64,000 nt of DNA from Ctenosaura bakeri (lineage: Eukaryota > Chordata > Lepidosauria > Squamata > Iguanidae). Position numbers and translations under genes: made by a program. The stretch is taken from contig CAOLHI010000655.1 of assembly GCA_948474755.1 (NCBI GenBank), positions 434,001 to 498,000 on the forward strand. Direction: 5' to 3'. Each line of letters begins with the position of its first letter. The first letter of the stretch is position 1. This document shows, piece after piece, positions 45,740 to 57,515 of the stretch. Under the pieces are notes generated by a model. The model did no database searches and was not told the DNA's origin. It was given only the letters and a program-made list of their open reading frames with translations.

Positions 45740-45965
45740 TGGGAACGCATTCACCCCACAAATGTAGTACTGTATTCCACTGTAGCTACCATGGCAACAC
45801 CCTACAGAATCCTGGAGCTTGTAGTTTGGTGAGACTCTAGAACTCTCTGGATGACAGTTCTGATTGCCACCCCCTAAATTGCTGATCCCAGGATTCCATG
45901 GAATCTTGCTATGCCAGTTAAAGTGGAATATACTGCTATAGCTTTGTAGTTTTAATGGGCTCCAG
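45740..45965. mobile_element. diverged palindromic MITE related to the GGCC family
   Basis: GTACTGTATTCCACTGTAGC...CTACAGAATCCTGGAGCTTGTAGTTTGG, and on the other arm CCAGGATTCCATGGAATCTTGC...AAAGTGGAATATACTGC. The arms pair imperfectly and resemble, but are not close copies of, the 46638/48361 elements. Confidence 0.6.
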
Positions 45966-46439
45966 AAATGCTTACAGCCATTTGCATTATTCATTGAAGC
46001 ATATCATTAGGGTTGTGTTTTTTTCCCAGATAGAGGAATGAACAATGAGAGCTGCCTAGTAGCTTCATGATGTAATATGAGAATCAGCCCTTAGATTTTG
46101 ACCATTTCTGTTTCTGTCAAAGGATCACATTGTCCCATGTACCCCGTTCCACAGCAACGGAAAGTGGAAGGCAGCATTCTTGTATTCATTTTATTACTTA
46201 ACAGAATATGAAGCTCTTCAGACACAGATGGCTGTTCTTTCGGGCTCATTAATGTAGTAGAAATTGTATGCTGGAAGACTGAGAAACTGAGGTTTAGTCA
46301 TTCTGGTTTCTTCTAAAAAAAAAGAATGGGGGGGGTGCATGGGTATTGACTGACTGATTTAAATAATTATATACTATCCTATAACCAAACATACCATGGC
46401 AGGGACAGGCAACCAAACACCAGATAAATTTAAAACAAC

Positions 46440-46837
46440 AGTTGTTCTGTGAATTCAAGTAATTCCCGAGTTACGGCAACCCTAAAGCAAATCTGCTGTG
46501 CAGTTTTGTTGGCAAGATTTGTGGAGAGGGGTTTGCCCTTCCCTTCCTCTGAGGTGGGTTAGTGTGACTTGCCCAAGGTCACCCAGTAGGTTTCCATGGC
46601 CAAGTGGGGAATTCAAACCCTGGTCTCCAGAGTCTAAGGCCATTTCCTCACTACACTGTTATAGTGCTATTATTCCACTTTCAACATCCTATGGAATCTT
46701 GGGGTTTGCAGTTTAGGGACGGACATTCAGAATTCTCAGCCAGAGAGCTCTTTGGCCTCAGTAAACTACAAATCCCATAATCCCACAGTGTGGCAATAGC
46801 CTAAGTCCAACACTCAAACCCCACTATATCATGTTGC
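46440..46837 (-). mobile_element. Sauria-type SINE, minus strand, split by a MITE
   Basis: GTTACGGCAACCCTAAAGC, TTGGCAAGATTTGTGGAGAG, CTTCCTCTGAGGTGGG, AGGTCACCCAGTAGGTTTCC, TTCAAACCCTGGTCTCC up to 46634. The remaining head, GTCCAACACTCAAACCCCAC, resumes at 46805 after the MITE and one copy of its TAA duplication. Confidence 0.9.
46638..46801. mobile_element. palindromic MITE, copy 4 (TSD TAA), inside a SINE
   Basis: GGCCATTTCCTCACTACACTG starts it and TGGCAATAGCC ends it, with TAA on both sides (46635-46637 and 46802-46804). The interior TTATAGTGCTATTATTCCAC and CTCAGTAAACTACAAATCCC match copies 3 and 5. The right arm is shortened. Confidence 0.92.
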
Positions 46838-48360
46838 TCTCCTTAAAACAAAACAGTGCAAAAAACCCCAATTTATGTCAGTTTAAATAATTTAAACAGT
46901 GTACATATTATACAGTCTAACAGAAATCAGATCTCTCTTTTTAAACTTAATGCAGGACAATGGTGAATTGAACTGCAGTGAATTTCTGCAATGCCCATTA
47001 ATCAGTGCAAGAATTCAAATTAGTTTCTGTTTAATTGTTGCCTTGTCCTGTCTGGATAGATTGAGGAGCTAACTATATATTATATGGGTGTAACAGAAAC
47101 CAGAGGTTTTAGAGCAAATGGACTGGAGACTGGAAGGAAAAGCTGTGGGTGGGACTAACCCTTTCTTTTGTCTGCTGTGTCTGCACTCAAAAAGGTTGTT
47201 CTTTTTGCTTATGTGGTTCCAGATGAAAGTATGTAAGAGCATAGTCCCTTCTTTCTACTTCACCATTACATGCATTCACTCAGGAAAATTTATAGTTAAG
47301 CTTTGGTTTAGGTACATATGTGTGTATCATCATATATTTCTACTCTGAGACAGCAAGGACAAGAAAGATTTCTGCCCTAGATCTTGTGGACAAATGCCAT
47401 CAGAGCTGGCTAGTCTTTTTCTATCTCTTGTGTTTCTATGACATATATAGGCCCTAGTGTATATGTGCTTCTTTGTGTAGAACAGACCTTGGAAATAACC
47501 TAGTTATAATGTAGTAAATTAAGTAATTAGTTAAATAATGAGGTTCTTGCAATCAACTTATTTTTTACAATAAGAAAGGCTTAAAGAAGTCACATTATGA
47601 TTATAACATGGTGGATAATCTTATTTCTTTTACGGTGTAACTACAACAGGCTATAGTTAATTTTATAGTTGTGAGGAGGATGTATGGCTTCATTATTTAG
47701 ATGTGTTTTGTACCACATGCTAACAGCTTGTAGCACTCTGATGTCATTTTTTTTTAGCTTAGAAATAATGGTTTACAACTGCTGTGGACTATATAATGAA
47801 TTATACATAATGAAACTATGTGAAATTGCCTTTTTTTTTTACCCTAAAAGGGCATAATAGTGTTAACTTTTCAACAGTAGTACAATTAATGGGAACAAAA
47901 TTATCTTATTGGTGTAAGTGGTAACTTCTCTAGTCATTTCAAACTTTTTTAAAATTGGCGTGTAAATTATTTTGGAGACATTCTGGCAGAAATTTTACAA
48001 TTTTGTGCCATTCTCTTATCAGTCCTAATGGTTTTAAAAAACTGTTTATTTATTTAGTAATGAAAATGTAATAAGAAATGCAATAAATTTTATGAACATT
48101 GAAACAAGTAGCAGTGAATCATTTCTTAAGAGTGATTTTATGTAACAGGAATGAATTATTTAAGAAGTCGATTTCCAAGATCTATTTTTGAAAAGTAAGA
48201 ACATAATTTTCAAAAACAGCTATAACGGCAACTAAGAATTCAGGAGGATTTTGGAACCTAACCATTATTTTAAAAGTTGCTTTCCAAGTTTTGATCTACT
48301 ACAGCTGGACACTATGAAAAATGTAGATTTGCCGGTGAGGCAAATATTCACTGAAACTTA

Positions 48361-48562
48361 GGACCTTTCCGCCTGACATTGTTATACTGCTATTATTCTA
48401 CTTTCAACCTCCTATGGAATCCTGGGGCTTGCAGTTTAGGGAGAGGCATTTAGAATTCTCAGCCAGAGATCTCTTTGGCCTCAATAAACTACAAATCCCA
48501 TAATTCCACAGTGTGTTGAAAGTGGAATAATAGCACTATAACAGTGTAGAGTAGAAAGACCC
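48361..48562. mobile_element. palindromic MITE, copy 5 (TSD TTA), 202 bp
   Basis: GGACCTTTCCGCCTGACATTG at the left and GTAGAAAGACCC at the right, flanked by TTA (48358-48360 and 48563-48565). Both arms carry GTTATA(C/G)TGCTATTATTC(T/C)ACTTTCAAC. It is one of the longest and best preserved copies here. Confidence 0.92.
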
Positions 48563-50861
48563 TTAATGTGGTATTATCTGTGGCTAACTCCATTTCTGTG
48601 AGTTCGGTGCTAATAACAGGTAAGTTTTTGTGAAAACCTCAAAGAAGATGCATTGCTTACCACTTTTGATTGCTTTTATTATTATAAGTGCAGGCTATGT
48701 CTGTTTTCTCAATGAACGTATAACGCTTTAGTGAAAGCTGATTTTTCTCTATCCAGTTGAATGTTTTTGGTTTGGACCTCAAAGCTCTAGGTGGCTTGGA
48801 ACAAGCTACCACTGGGATCTTCTACTGTGCGTGAAGAACTTAGGAGGGGGAGGCCATGCTCAAGAATGCTCTTCTTACCATCTGGAATTGAAGTAGGATG
48901 GTCACATTGATCCTAAGAGAAGAGTGCCACATGGTCTTAAGACAGAGGTATTCAAGCACCCATGTGCTGTTTAAGATCCACTACTGAAAATAATTCTTGG
49001 TATTGGCTTTAATGAAGATGCTACTTCATATTGACTTCAATTATCCTAAGTTTCATCTAGCTTTGATATCTGTTTGATTTGATTCTGGTGTTTTGTTTCA
49101 AAGCCATGTGTGGACTATCTTGAGCCTTTTCAGCTATGAGATGAGGTTGAAGTGTCCAAAGTGATGCATCAAATACAGTCAGGAATGCTTCAGCTTTTAC
49201 TTTGTACATGCTGTTGGCTTTAGGTGAGTCACAGTGTCTCTTCAAAAGCATTCAATGACTTGTTAGTTGCAGATGCCACTCTCCTGGCAAGTTGTTTTGA
49301 AGTGTGGCTTTTGGTATGCCTTTGCTATTTTCTGTATTCAAGAATAAACCACAAGGTTGCCCATCAGGAAGGGCAAAGGATGAAGACTAGATGTGATTCA
49401 AACTGTGCAGGAAGAAATTAAAGCTCAACAGCTTTGAAAGATGGATGTCTCTCAGCAGGAACCGAAAGAGGAATTACATGTAAGAATAGAAAATTGAGAT
49501 AGGTTGCTAGGAAACTGATAAATGAACTGGAAGATAGGTTGAGAGGAAAAATTGAACAACAGATGGAACCTGCCTTTAGTGTCACAAAGACTGACAGTCA
49601 TTCCCATGTAACTGGATGGGTGTGAAATGTAACAGCTAAGCAATATGGTAGTGGATTACCTCTTCCTGTGACATGTCTAACATTGTCTGACGACATGTTG
49701 CTGTTCTTGCCATTTATAAATGCAGAAATATAAATAAACAGAAGAGGTGCCTCCTGAAAAGGAAGGAGAAACTAATATGGCTTTCTGGGCTAAACAAAAA
49801 ATTGTTTGCGTATCTTGAGAACTGTGTCTCTTAGATTCAGGGATTTCCCACTTGAAAAACAAGCTGATCCCAGCAAAAGTTACAGCCAGCAGTTCTCCCT
49901 GACACCAAGGAATGGGGAATAGATTGTTTGCATGAAAAGAGACTATAGATGGACAGCCTGATGCTTGGCCTGACTGATAACCAAAACTCTCACCAGAAGA
50001 ATTAGCTGGATTATTGAATTAAGATGGCAAATCATGAGAAGAATCAATTTTTTTGTGGCTGGAAACTATAGGCCTGAATTCCAAATAATTCAAATCAGTT
50101 GCTACATGGTTAGTTAACAGTTATAAAAACCTTATGGGTAACAAGTCTGCTTGCATTGGGTCTAGTAGCTGGATTTATAGTCTATTTAAACACTCAGTAG
50201 TCTTTTAAAGCCAGTTGATTATATACTACAGGGTTAGACTGTTTGATTGTAAAAGAGTTATCTTATGACTAAAATGGTGTTTAGCTCAACTAAGGACTGA
50301 TATGGAGAAAATGAAGGAAATAGGCTCCTTCAAGTGGATGATTCCCCCCTCGGGAAGCCGATTCAAGTATACCTATAATTCCATAGGCTTCTCTCCATGT
50401 AGAAATGATCTCTGGCAATAAGCATGCTGCTATGTGAATGTTTGAATTAAGCCTTTCTCTGGCAGACATCTTTTAGGAGATGCGATTGAGCGGAGTAGTT
50501 GATTGACACTGGGGAGTACAGTTATTTCTTAGCCACTTAACATACATTCCATTCTGAACTTCCACAGAGCCCCTTTAGTAACCTTTATCTAGCCTGTTAA
50601 CTGGAAACTAGAATGCAATTCTGTTTCCCTTTCATGGGGAAAAAGTATTTCCTGTTGTTATTTGTGTTGCTCTATAGGGAGCAAAATTCAGCTAGCATGT
50701 AGCCACAGCTGGTATAGGCAGGCTAAGGGTCATGATTTGAAAAGTAAAATTTCATTCATTTGAAGAAATCAGAATGTATCTTAATCAAGGAAGCTGTGGC
50801 TCTGAGTCTGCAAGATCTGAGCAGTGCTATTGATGATAAGGACTCTTAGAGATTTGTTATT

Positions 50862-50925
50862 CATAAGATCACCATAAATTGAAGCCAACTTGAAGGTAGT
50901 TAACAACAACAATTGATGCCTAAAG
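50862..50925 (+). mobile_element. Sauria-type SINE tail
   Basis: ATAAGATCACCATAAATTGAAG, CCAACTTGAAGGTAG, TTAACAACAACAA. Only the tail is recognisable. Confidence 0.65.
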
Positions 50926-51237
50926 TAATAGAACTGTCTATAAATGGCAAAAGATATAAAAGATGTTGTAGAAAGAGTGTTATGATAGATAAGATGCCAA
51001 AAAGGAGTTTGGAGGAGGTAGAATAATGTTTCTTTTTTTATCTAACAAAATTTTTGCTTTCTGAAATTTGCAAAATTACATTCCTTTTGCTACAATAATT
51101 TCTACAAGAAACAAATTTAGAAGATCTAGTGAACTCATTTAGCATATGTTTTTGAAAGATTTAGAACAATGAAGAAATAAGGAGAACAGGAAAAAGTTTA
51201 AATATGGTTTCAGTTTAAAAAAATAAAAATTAAACAA

Positions 51238-51292
51238 ATACCATAAGTTGGAAATGACTTCAAAGGCACACAATAACGAGAACAACAGCATG
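51238..51292 (+). mobile_element. Sauria-type SINE tail
   Basis: ATACCATAAGTTGGAAATGAC, TTCAAAGGCACACAATAACG. Tail only. Confidence 0.7.
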
Positions 51293-51394
51293 GCATACCA
51301 AACCCCATGGAGAAAACAAAGTCAAAGTGAAACTATAGGAAAACAGACATGAAAAGAAAAATACGCATAGAGATTAAGTAAGTTGAGAATCATG

Positions 51395-52140
51395 TTATTC
51401 TTTTTATTTATTAAATTTTAAGAAAATAACAACAGTGTAAAACAATGAACGAAAGTATCTATAACTAAAATTACAAAATATAAGCAAAGAAAGAGAAAGA
51501 AAATAGAAAAAGAAGAAAAAGTACTTCTGATCTGCATATTAACAGTTATATGTAAGAACACTGACCCTTTCAACACCTTACCTCATCCTATCACCTGCCA
51601 GGTCACAATCCTAGCAGTGCCTATGGTGGGAAGAGAATGCAACGGGAACACTCCCCTCCACACTGGACTGACTCCCTGCGGAAGAGAGTACAGGGGATAT
51701 GCCTCTTCCTTCCTCAGTGCAGCTGGGCTCTTTCCAATGCTGTGCTGGGGCAGGAAGTGCCTCTATCGCATTTCTAGCCCTTCTGTATGGCAGGCAAGTA
51801 CAAGAGCATTGCATGATCAAGGGTCATTGATGGAGAAAATCTGTCAATGATTTAGCCTGTGATCGCACCAGTTGGCAACACAAGAAGGACAGAACCTCAA
51901 CAATGTCTTGTGGCAGCGTCGTTGCAGTCGCACTTTTCTCATGCCCCCATGCTGGGATACCACTGTTGTACAGAAAGGGCTCCTATCTCAACCTCTCTAA
52001 TTTCCTTCCTGCACATTTCTTTCTATTGTCACTAAATCACTAATAATCAAATCCAACAACAGTCAAGTCATCTTTATCTTTCTTCAAAAAGTCTATGAGG
52101 GGGTTCCATTCTTAAAGGAATCTTCTTAAAGATCCACCTT
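51395..52140 (-). mobile_element. possible LINE 3' tail, minus strand, interrupted by a DNA transposon
   Basis: TTTTTATTTATTAAATTTTAAG followed by A-rich sequence, then the transposon at 51563-51981, then AACCTCTCTAATTTCCTTCC and TCAAATCCAACAACAGTC. Composition and order resemble 61885-62390. Class uncertain. Confidence 0.4.
51563..51981 (-). mobile_element. second copy of the GGCCCTTTC-ended transposon, minus strand
   Basis: The complement aligns along its length with 37631-38037, including AAATCATTGA, GAGCCCAGCTGCACTGAGG and GTTGCATTCTCTTCC. The ends GACCCTTTC and GAAAGGGCT are flanked by ACT (51560-51562) and CCT (51982-51984), a 3-bp duplication with one mismatch. Confidence 0.85.
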
Positions 52141-52856
52141 GAAAGTAAGTTGAGAATCCAGATATAGTAATTTAAAAAGTAATATTATTGTTTATTGACT
52201 ATAAAGCCAAGGAGGAAGTTGAAAAAGAATACTATTAACTGATATCTTTTTGCCAAGAACTAGGAAATTCTATTATTCTACCTTTTGAAGAGTAATCCAT
52301 AATAGATAAGAATCAAAATATTTTTGCTAGGTCAGATAATATAATGAGGATACTGGCCAAGAGACAAGAGTGCATTTCATTTAGATTCCACTCCTTTGTT
52401 CCCCTCTCCTTCTACCTTGCAGCCCTCTCTAAGTCCAAAATTCTGCACTGGAGTTTTCCCCAGGCCTCCAGATTAAGTTTTTAGGACACAGAAGAGGATG
52501 CTGGAGGAAGTGGGGGTCACCTTCTCCTGATTCCACTGGTGGAAGCAAGGGAATCCTGTGATAGTATACTTGGCCAGTGTTTTTACCTGCACAGGGCATT
52601 TGGGAAAGCCGAATTATTATAGGATATAGAGTGGGGTAAAGAAACTCCAGTCTACAGGGCCTCCCCAACCTGATAACAGTCTTCCCTCCTTATTCACTGG
52701 GCAGCAGTTGATATTGGGGAAAAGAAACCTCCCACTTGAATTTGTGGAAAGGATTTTTTTTCAAGTCTAATTGCTATGGTGGGTATGTGGGTGTTCTGTC
52801 TGATGCATGTGCATGAGTACTGTGTGAAAATGAGTATAAGTTATATATGGAGGTAA

Positions 52857-53270
52857 GTGGTTGTGACAGAGTCTGGGGAGGAGTGGCCATCCTTAGTGAC
52901 AGAGGAGCCAGCATGTGGTTGTCAGGCAACCAGAATAGCCACTCAAGGGAGAAACCCAGCCCATTATTGTGAAGGAGGGGTTGTTAGCCTGGAAGAGAAG
53001 TGCATATATAGCAGGAACACTCAATTGGGTTTTGTCAGATTTCCAGGAGAAAAGGCTAAAAATCAGTCTGTCAGATAGAGGAGTTCTCAGTCAGTCAAGG
53101 AGGGGAGTGCTGAGTGAGAAGATTGTGTTATCTCAGAGAAAACCTAGAGAGGGTTGGAAGAGAAATCAATCCACTTTTGAATCTGGTCAAAGAGAGTGAC
53201 CCAGATTTGGGAACAGAACCTTTGGCGAAAGGGTAGCCAGAGAGGTATGTGTGTGTGTGAGATACTGTGC
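52857..53270 (+). other. possible LTR-like segment
   Basis: Begins near TGTGACAGAGTCTGGGG, has a TATA-like CATATATAG at about 53003-53011 and a GA-rich downstream part, and ends in a short (GT)n. I found no second copy and no target duplication, so this is only a suspicion. Confidence 0.25.
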
Positions 53271-53576
53271 CTTTATGTTAATATAAAGAGATAAGAAGCT
53301 GTCTAAACACATGCTAAAGTTTAGTTGAGCTTGAACATACATATGAAAACCAACACTTTATTCTGTTTGTTATTTTCATAAAGATTATAGCATATTTTTA
53401 TAGATTTTGACCCAGCTGAATAATTTTCAGTAGTTCCTACCAAAAAGAACCATGCTACCATAGATTATTTAATCATTCTAATTAATAATTGAAAGACCTT
53501 ACCCTTTTTACAAGAAGGTGGTGTTTTAAAGGGAAAGGCAGAGCTGTATGAAGTGGCAAGGTGCTTTAGCAACTGG

Positions 53577-53725
53577 GGCCCTTTCCACTGCACCCTCCCA
53601 ACCTGCTATTGGGACTGGAGAAGGACAGGACCACAACAGTGCTTATGCACAATATTGTCACTGTCCCATCCTTCTCCGGTCCCTAGACGGTCTATTGTGC
53701 TACAAATCATTGATGGGTTGCAATG
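53577..53725 (+). mobile_element. third copy of the GGCCCTTTC-ended transposon, 3'-truncated
   Basis: GGCCCTTTCCACTGCACCCTCC, GGAGAAGGACAGGACCACAACAG, CCCATCCTTCTCC and AAATCATTGATGGGTT match the first 150 bp of 37631-38037. It then gives way to CR1-like sequence. Confidence 0.8.
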
Positions 53726-53769
53726 TACTACATGGGTAAAGTACTATATATAGACAGAAAAGGAATGAA

Positions 53770-54480
53770 ATAGACAAATATAAGGTGGATGAAATTTGCT
53801 TGACAGCAGTATATGATAGAATGACCAGGGGGTCTTAGTAGACCACAAGCATTAACAGTAGTCAACAGTGTTATACAGAAGACAAAAAAGCCAATGCAAT
53901 TTTACATTGCATAAACAGGAATATAGTGTTCAGGCTGAGGGAGGTCAGAGCACTATAATACAAGAATATTTTGCTTTGGTGAAACCTCATGTGGAATACT
54001 GTATCAATTTCTGAGCACCACAGTTCAAGAAAAGTATAGACAGAGCAGAGCAACCAGAACAAAACAAAAAAGTCTGGAAACTAGGCCTTGTGAGGAATGG
54101 CTAAAGGAGTTTGGTATATTTAACTTGGAGAACAGAAGACTGATAACCATGCTTAATAGACATGCTTTAATTTCTGAAGCGATGTCAGACAGAAGATGGA
54201 ACAAGCTTGTTTTCTGCTTTTCCAGAAACTAGGACACAGATCAATAGGTTCAATTTACAGAAAAAGAGATTCCCTCTAAAATTAGAAAGCGTGTCCTGAT
54301 GCTAAGAGCTGTTTGACAGTAGTGGACTTTCTTTGGAAGCCTTTAGAGGTTGGATGGCCAACTCACAGGGGTGTTTTAGCTGACTATTCCTGCATGGCAA
54401 GGGGTGGATTAATCTCTTCCTGTTCTATGCAGTCTCTTCCTGCTTTGTGATTCTACAGTTCTGTGCTGAGAAACATTCTC
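53770..54480 (+). mobile_element. CR1 LINE ORF2 C-terminus and 3' UTR, plus strand
   Basis: GGTCTTAGTAGACCACAAGC, GGTGAAACCTCATGTGGAAT, GAATGGCTAAAGGAGTTTGG, TTTCTTTGGAAGCC, GGTTGGATGGCCAACTC and GGGGTGTTTTAGCTG follow the order of CR1 ORF2 C-terminus and 3' UTR. It ends in CTTCCTGCTTTGTGATTCTA. Frameshifted and dead. Confidence 0.82.
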
Positions 54481-55728
54481 TATATGTGGTTTGGAGAAAG
54501 AAATAAGAGAAAAAGAGTCCCCACCCATGGTGTACTCTTTCTGGAAGTGACATGAGAGAAACAGGGGAGAAATGGCTAAATGCTGAAGCCAAGTGAGTCA
54601 TAGCCTTAAATTTGAGCTATATGTCCCTAAAAATCATGAAGCATCAGAAGTAGAAATTAATACAATGAAAGAGATACTTAGCTGTTTTTATGAGAACAAA
54701 CAAAAGGTACCTGTGAAATAATTCCCAAATAGGGGAAAAAATCCTCTCCCTTTGGTTTAAAGCAAAACTTTATGATTGCAGTTCTACTCCCAAAAGCGAG
54801 GAAGTTCAGACCACCAATCATCTACCTCTGATTCAAAATGAAAACTGAGATACACTAACAGACACTTCTAGTGCTTTTACATCCACTTCAAATGAAGACT
54901 ACAGCATAGTCCCACACTGCACCTCACTTCATCATTTAGCACTAGTAATATGGAAGGGATGAAAAGAAATCATAAGAGAAAAACCATAAGGATGGGTTGG
55001 GCCATAACAGTAAAGCAAACAGTCAGCTAAGCTACAAAATAATTTATACTTGATGTACAAAGCAGACTGACTTCTCCTAAATAGAACCACTAAGGAAACC
55101 ATCCCCATTCACAAAGGAAGAGGGAGCTGCTATTGCCATGTAAGCCCGTCTCTTAAAGAGAGGAGTCCTGCTTACTGCAGGGTGTTACTTACAAATGAAC
55201 CTCTCGTAAGGTACTCATGCAGTGCACAAAGTTTTCTCCCAGAAAATACATTACAGGATCAGAAGTTTTCCACTGGAGGACAATCATACTTTTTATGCTG
55301 CTTTCATGAGGTGGCTAGATAGAGAGATGTACCTACACCATCATTGGACGAAATCAATGTGACACTAAAATTTTAAAAAGCAAAAAGCACAATATCTGCC
55401 TCTTTTTTCCACCATGTACAAGGTAACATGGAAACCTGCCATCAACCATAATTAAATGGCAAGTAGATGCACTATATGCATATTTAAACGTATTCTTTTT
55501 AAAGGTTGTTCATATAAGTTTTAAAGAAAGTTTTTCCAAAAGGAAGGGGGGAACTTTCAATTATCAAAAGTGAGGAAAGCAAATCGAAGTAATAAAAGCA
55601 AATGAAACAGAAAACACATATTACATCCAGATTAATGCTGGATACTGTATGTCTAAATAGATGTGTATAGCATTGTCTGTTAAAGATGTACTTAATTCAT
55701 CCACTGAAGTCAGTGCAGAGCTAAAATA

Positions 55729-56366
55729 CAGTCAACTCTCCACATTTGCAGGTTAAGCATTCACGGATTTGATTATTCACAGGTTGTGTCACTTGGAGAA
55801 AATCAAACTGGCAGGGTGGCTGGACCCAGCTGCCTGTGTGTTCCCTTGCTCATATGCATGGGTGAGAGAGGGGAAGGGGATGGGATAGAAGGGGGGGTGC
55901 ATGCGGGTGTCCATTCACTTGCTTATTCATGTGGGCAGGAGGAAAGAAGGGGATAGAATGGAAGGAAGGAAGGTGCATACATGCATGCAATTGTGTGGGA
56001 GGGAGGGCAAGGGTATGGGATGTGAAGAGGGAGGGTATGCACATTCTCTCACTTGCTCAGGTGGGGGAAGAAGATGGGATGGGAAGAAGGCACCTGTGTA
56101 TGTGCTCATATGCTCACTTGTGCAGGTAGGAAGGAAGAAGGGGCTAGAATGGGTGTTCCCATTCTCCCTCCTCCTGCTCCCCCATCCCATCTCCCCTCTC
56201 GCCTGCATGGTGAGCAAGTGAACAAGCAAGCAAGCGAATGCATGCACAGCTGAGCCCAGATACTTGCCAATACAGGTACTTTTTATGTTTGTTAAACATA
56301 TTTGCATTTTTCCACTTTTGCGAAGGTCCTGTGCCCTTAACATCCACAAAAGTGGAGGCCCGATTG
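55729..56366. mobile_element. Tigger/mariner-like element, 638 bp (TSD TA), with internal minisatellite
   Basis: CAGTCAACTCTCCACATTTGC at the left, GTGGAGGCCCGATTG at the right, flanked by TA (55727-55728 and 56367-56368). The subterminal GATTTGATTATTCAC and TTTTTCCACTTTTGCGAAGG arms pair with each other and match 42673-43059. The extra length compared with that copy is due to the tandem array at 55856-56155. Confidence 0.85.
55856..56155. repeat. degenerate 65-70-bp minisatellite, ~4.5 units
   Basis: Units of the form CA(G/T)G(T/G)GGG(A/C)AGG...GGGAT(A/G)...GAAGG...GTGCAT...TCACTTGCT follow one another with substitutions. G-rich on the + strand; this creates long accidental open frames on both strands. 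Confidence 0.75.
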
Positions 56367-56866
56367 TAATTGTTACTGAATTGCTCCTAGTCCTAGGTGC
56401 TAAAAAAAGATTCTTGAATAATTTTGTGTTTTGCTTTTATATATTGTGTATTGATTCTATAATTGTATGTTTTGGCTCTATATTATATCACAACATTGCA
56501 CGATGGCATTTACCTGTTTGCTCCTTAGTCTGATATCCAGATGCATAGGACTATATTTAGTACATCACTTACAGAAATAATATGATGATGAATGGCTGCA
56601 TATTTATAGACGTCATTGTCACCATGGCTGCAACTTTAGAAGAAATGGTCATATACTTGTTTGCAGAAGGTACAATGGTGGACAGGGCAGTATCTCAGGC
56701 CTTGGTGCTGGATCTCTTTTCCAGTCCTTCCACTGGATGTGGGATCCTTGCAGTAATACCAGCAGAATGAAACCCTCTCCACAAAAGCCACAGGAATTGC
56801 TTAGCTTTCCTGGGCAACAGCCATAAGAAGCCAATCACACCTTGCTTTGGCTTGCAGTAATAGAGA

Positions 56867-57052
56867 GCCAGTGTGGTGTAGTGGTTTGAACGTTGGGCTA
56901 TGACCCTGGAGACCAGGGTTTGATTCCCTGTTCAGCTGTAAAAATCCACTGGATGTCACACACTGTCAGCCCCAGAAAACCCCATAATAGCTTCACCTTA
57001 GGGTCACCATAAGTCAGAAATGACTTGAGGCACACAACCACCACCACCACCA
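56867..57052 (+). mobile_element. Sauria-type SINE, plus strand, well preserved
   Basis: Head GAGAGCCAGTGTGGTGTAGT and GGTTTGAACGTTGGGCTATG, B box GGGTTTGATTCCC, tail CACCTTAGGGTCACCATAAG, TCAGAAATGACTTGAGGC, ACACAACCACCACC. The middle block is short (no AAGATTTGTTC motif), so it is a deletion variant. Best preserved promoter head in the window. Confidence 0.92.
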
Positions 57053-57299
57053 TTGTATATAGATAGGAGCAGGGTGGGTGGAGATTACTGTGAGGTTGTC
57101 AATGTGAAATGGGCAAGGGAAGGATTTGACAATCTACAAAAGTCTCCTGGAAAAGGGTGCTGGTGGTCAGTGCAAAGGAAAGGATGTCTGTTAACAGCCC
57201 CACTGCAATTGCAAAGCAGCTGTGAAGCCCCAGGCAAACTGATCAGGTAGAGACCAATGGAAAAGGCTATGTGCATATTTCTAGAGCTGCTATAGAGCA

Positions 57300-57400
57300 G
57301 CGGTTCTTAACCTGTGGTCTGTGGACCCCTGGGTGACCGCGATGTCCCCACAAGGGGTCTGCAAAGGCTGAAAGACTGCTCAGCCTGTCTCCTCTCCCCC
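57300..57400 (+). mobile_element. possible hAT terminus
   Basis: CAGCGGTTCTTAACCTGTGG and TCTGTGGACCCCTGGGTG resemble the left end of the hAT element at 39771 and of common amniote hAT MITEs. I could not find the matching right end or the 8-bp duplication (expected CTATAGAG), so its extent is unknown. Confidence 0.45.
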
Positions 57401-57515
57401 CAACAGTGGAGCAGCCATGTGAGAGGAACCAAGACAAAAGGAGGCAGGCAAGCAGGTTGGCTGTGCCTATGCACTGCCCCTCTCCCTCTCTCCCCGCTTT
57501 TCCAGCAGAGAACAG

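Noticed and set aside
55901..56349. Overlapping 106- and 140-codon open frames on opposite strands
   Set aside because: They are readings of the G-rich minisatellite inside the Tigger-like element.
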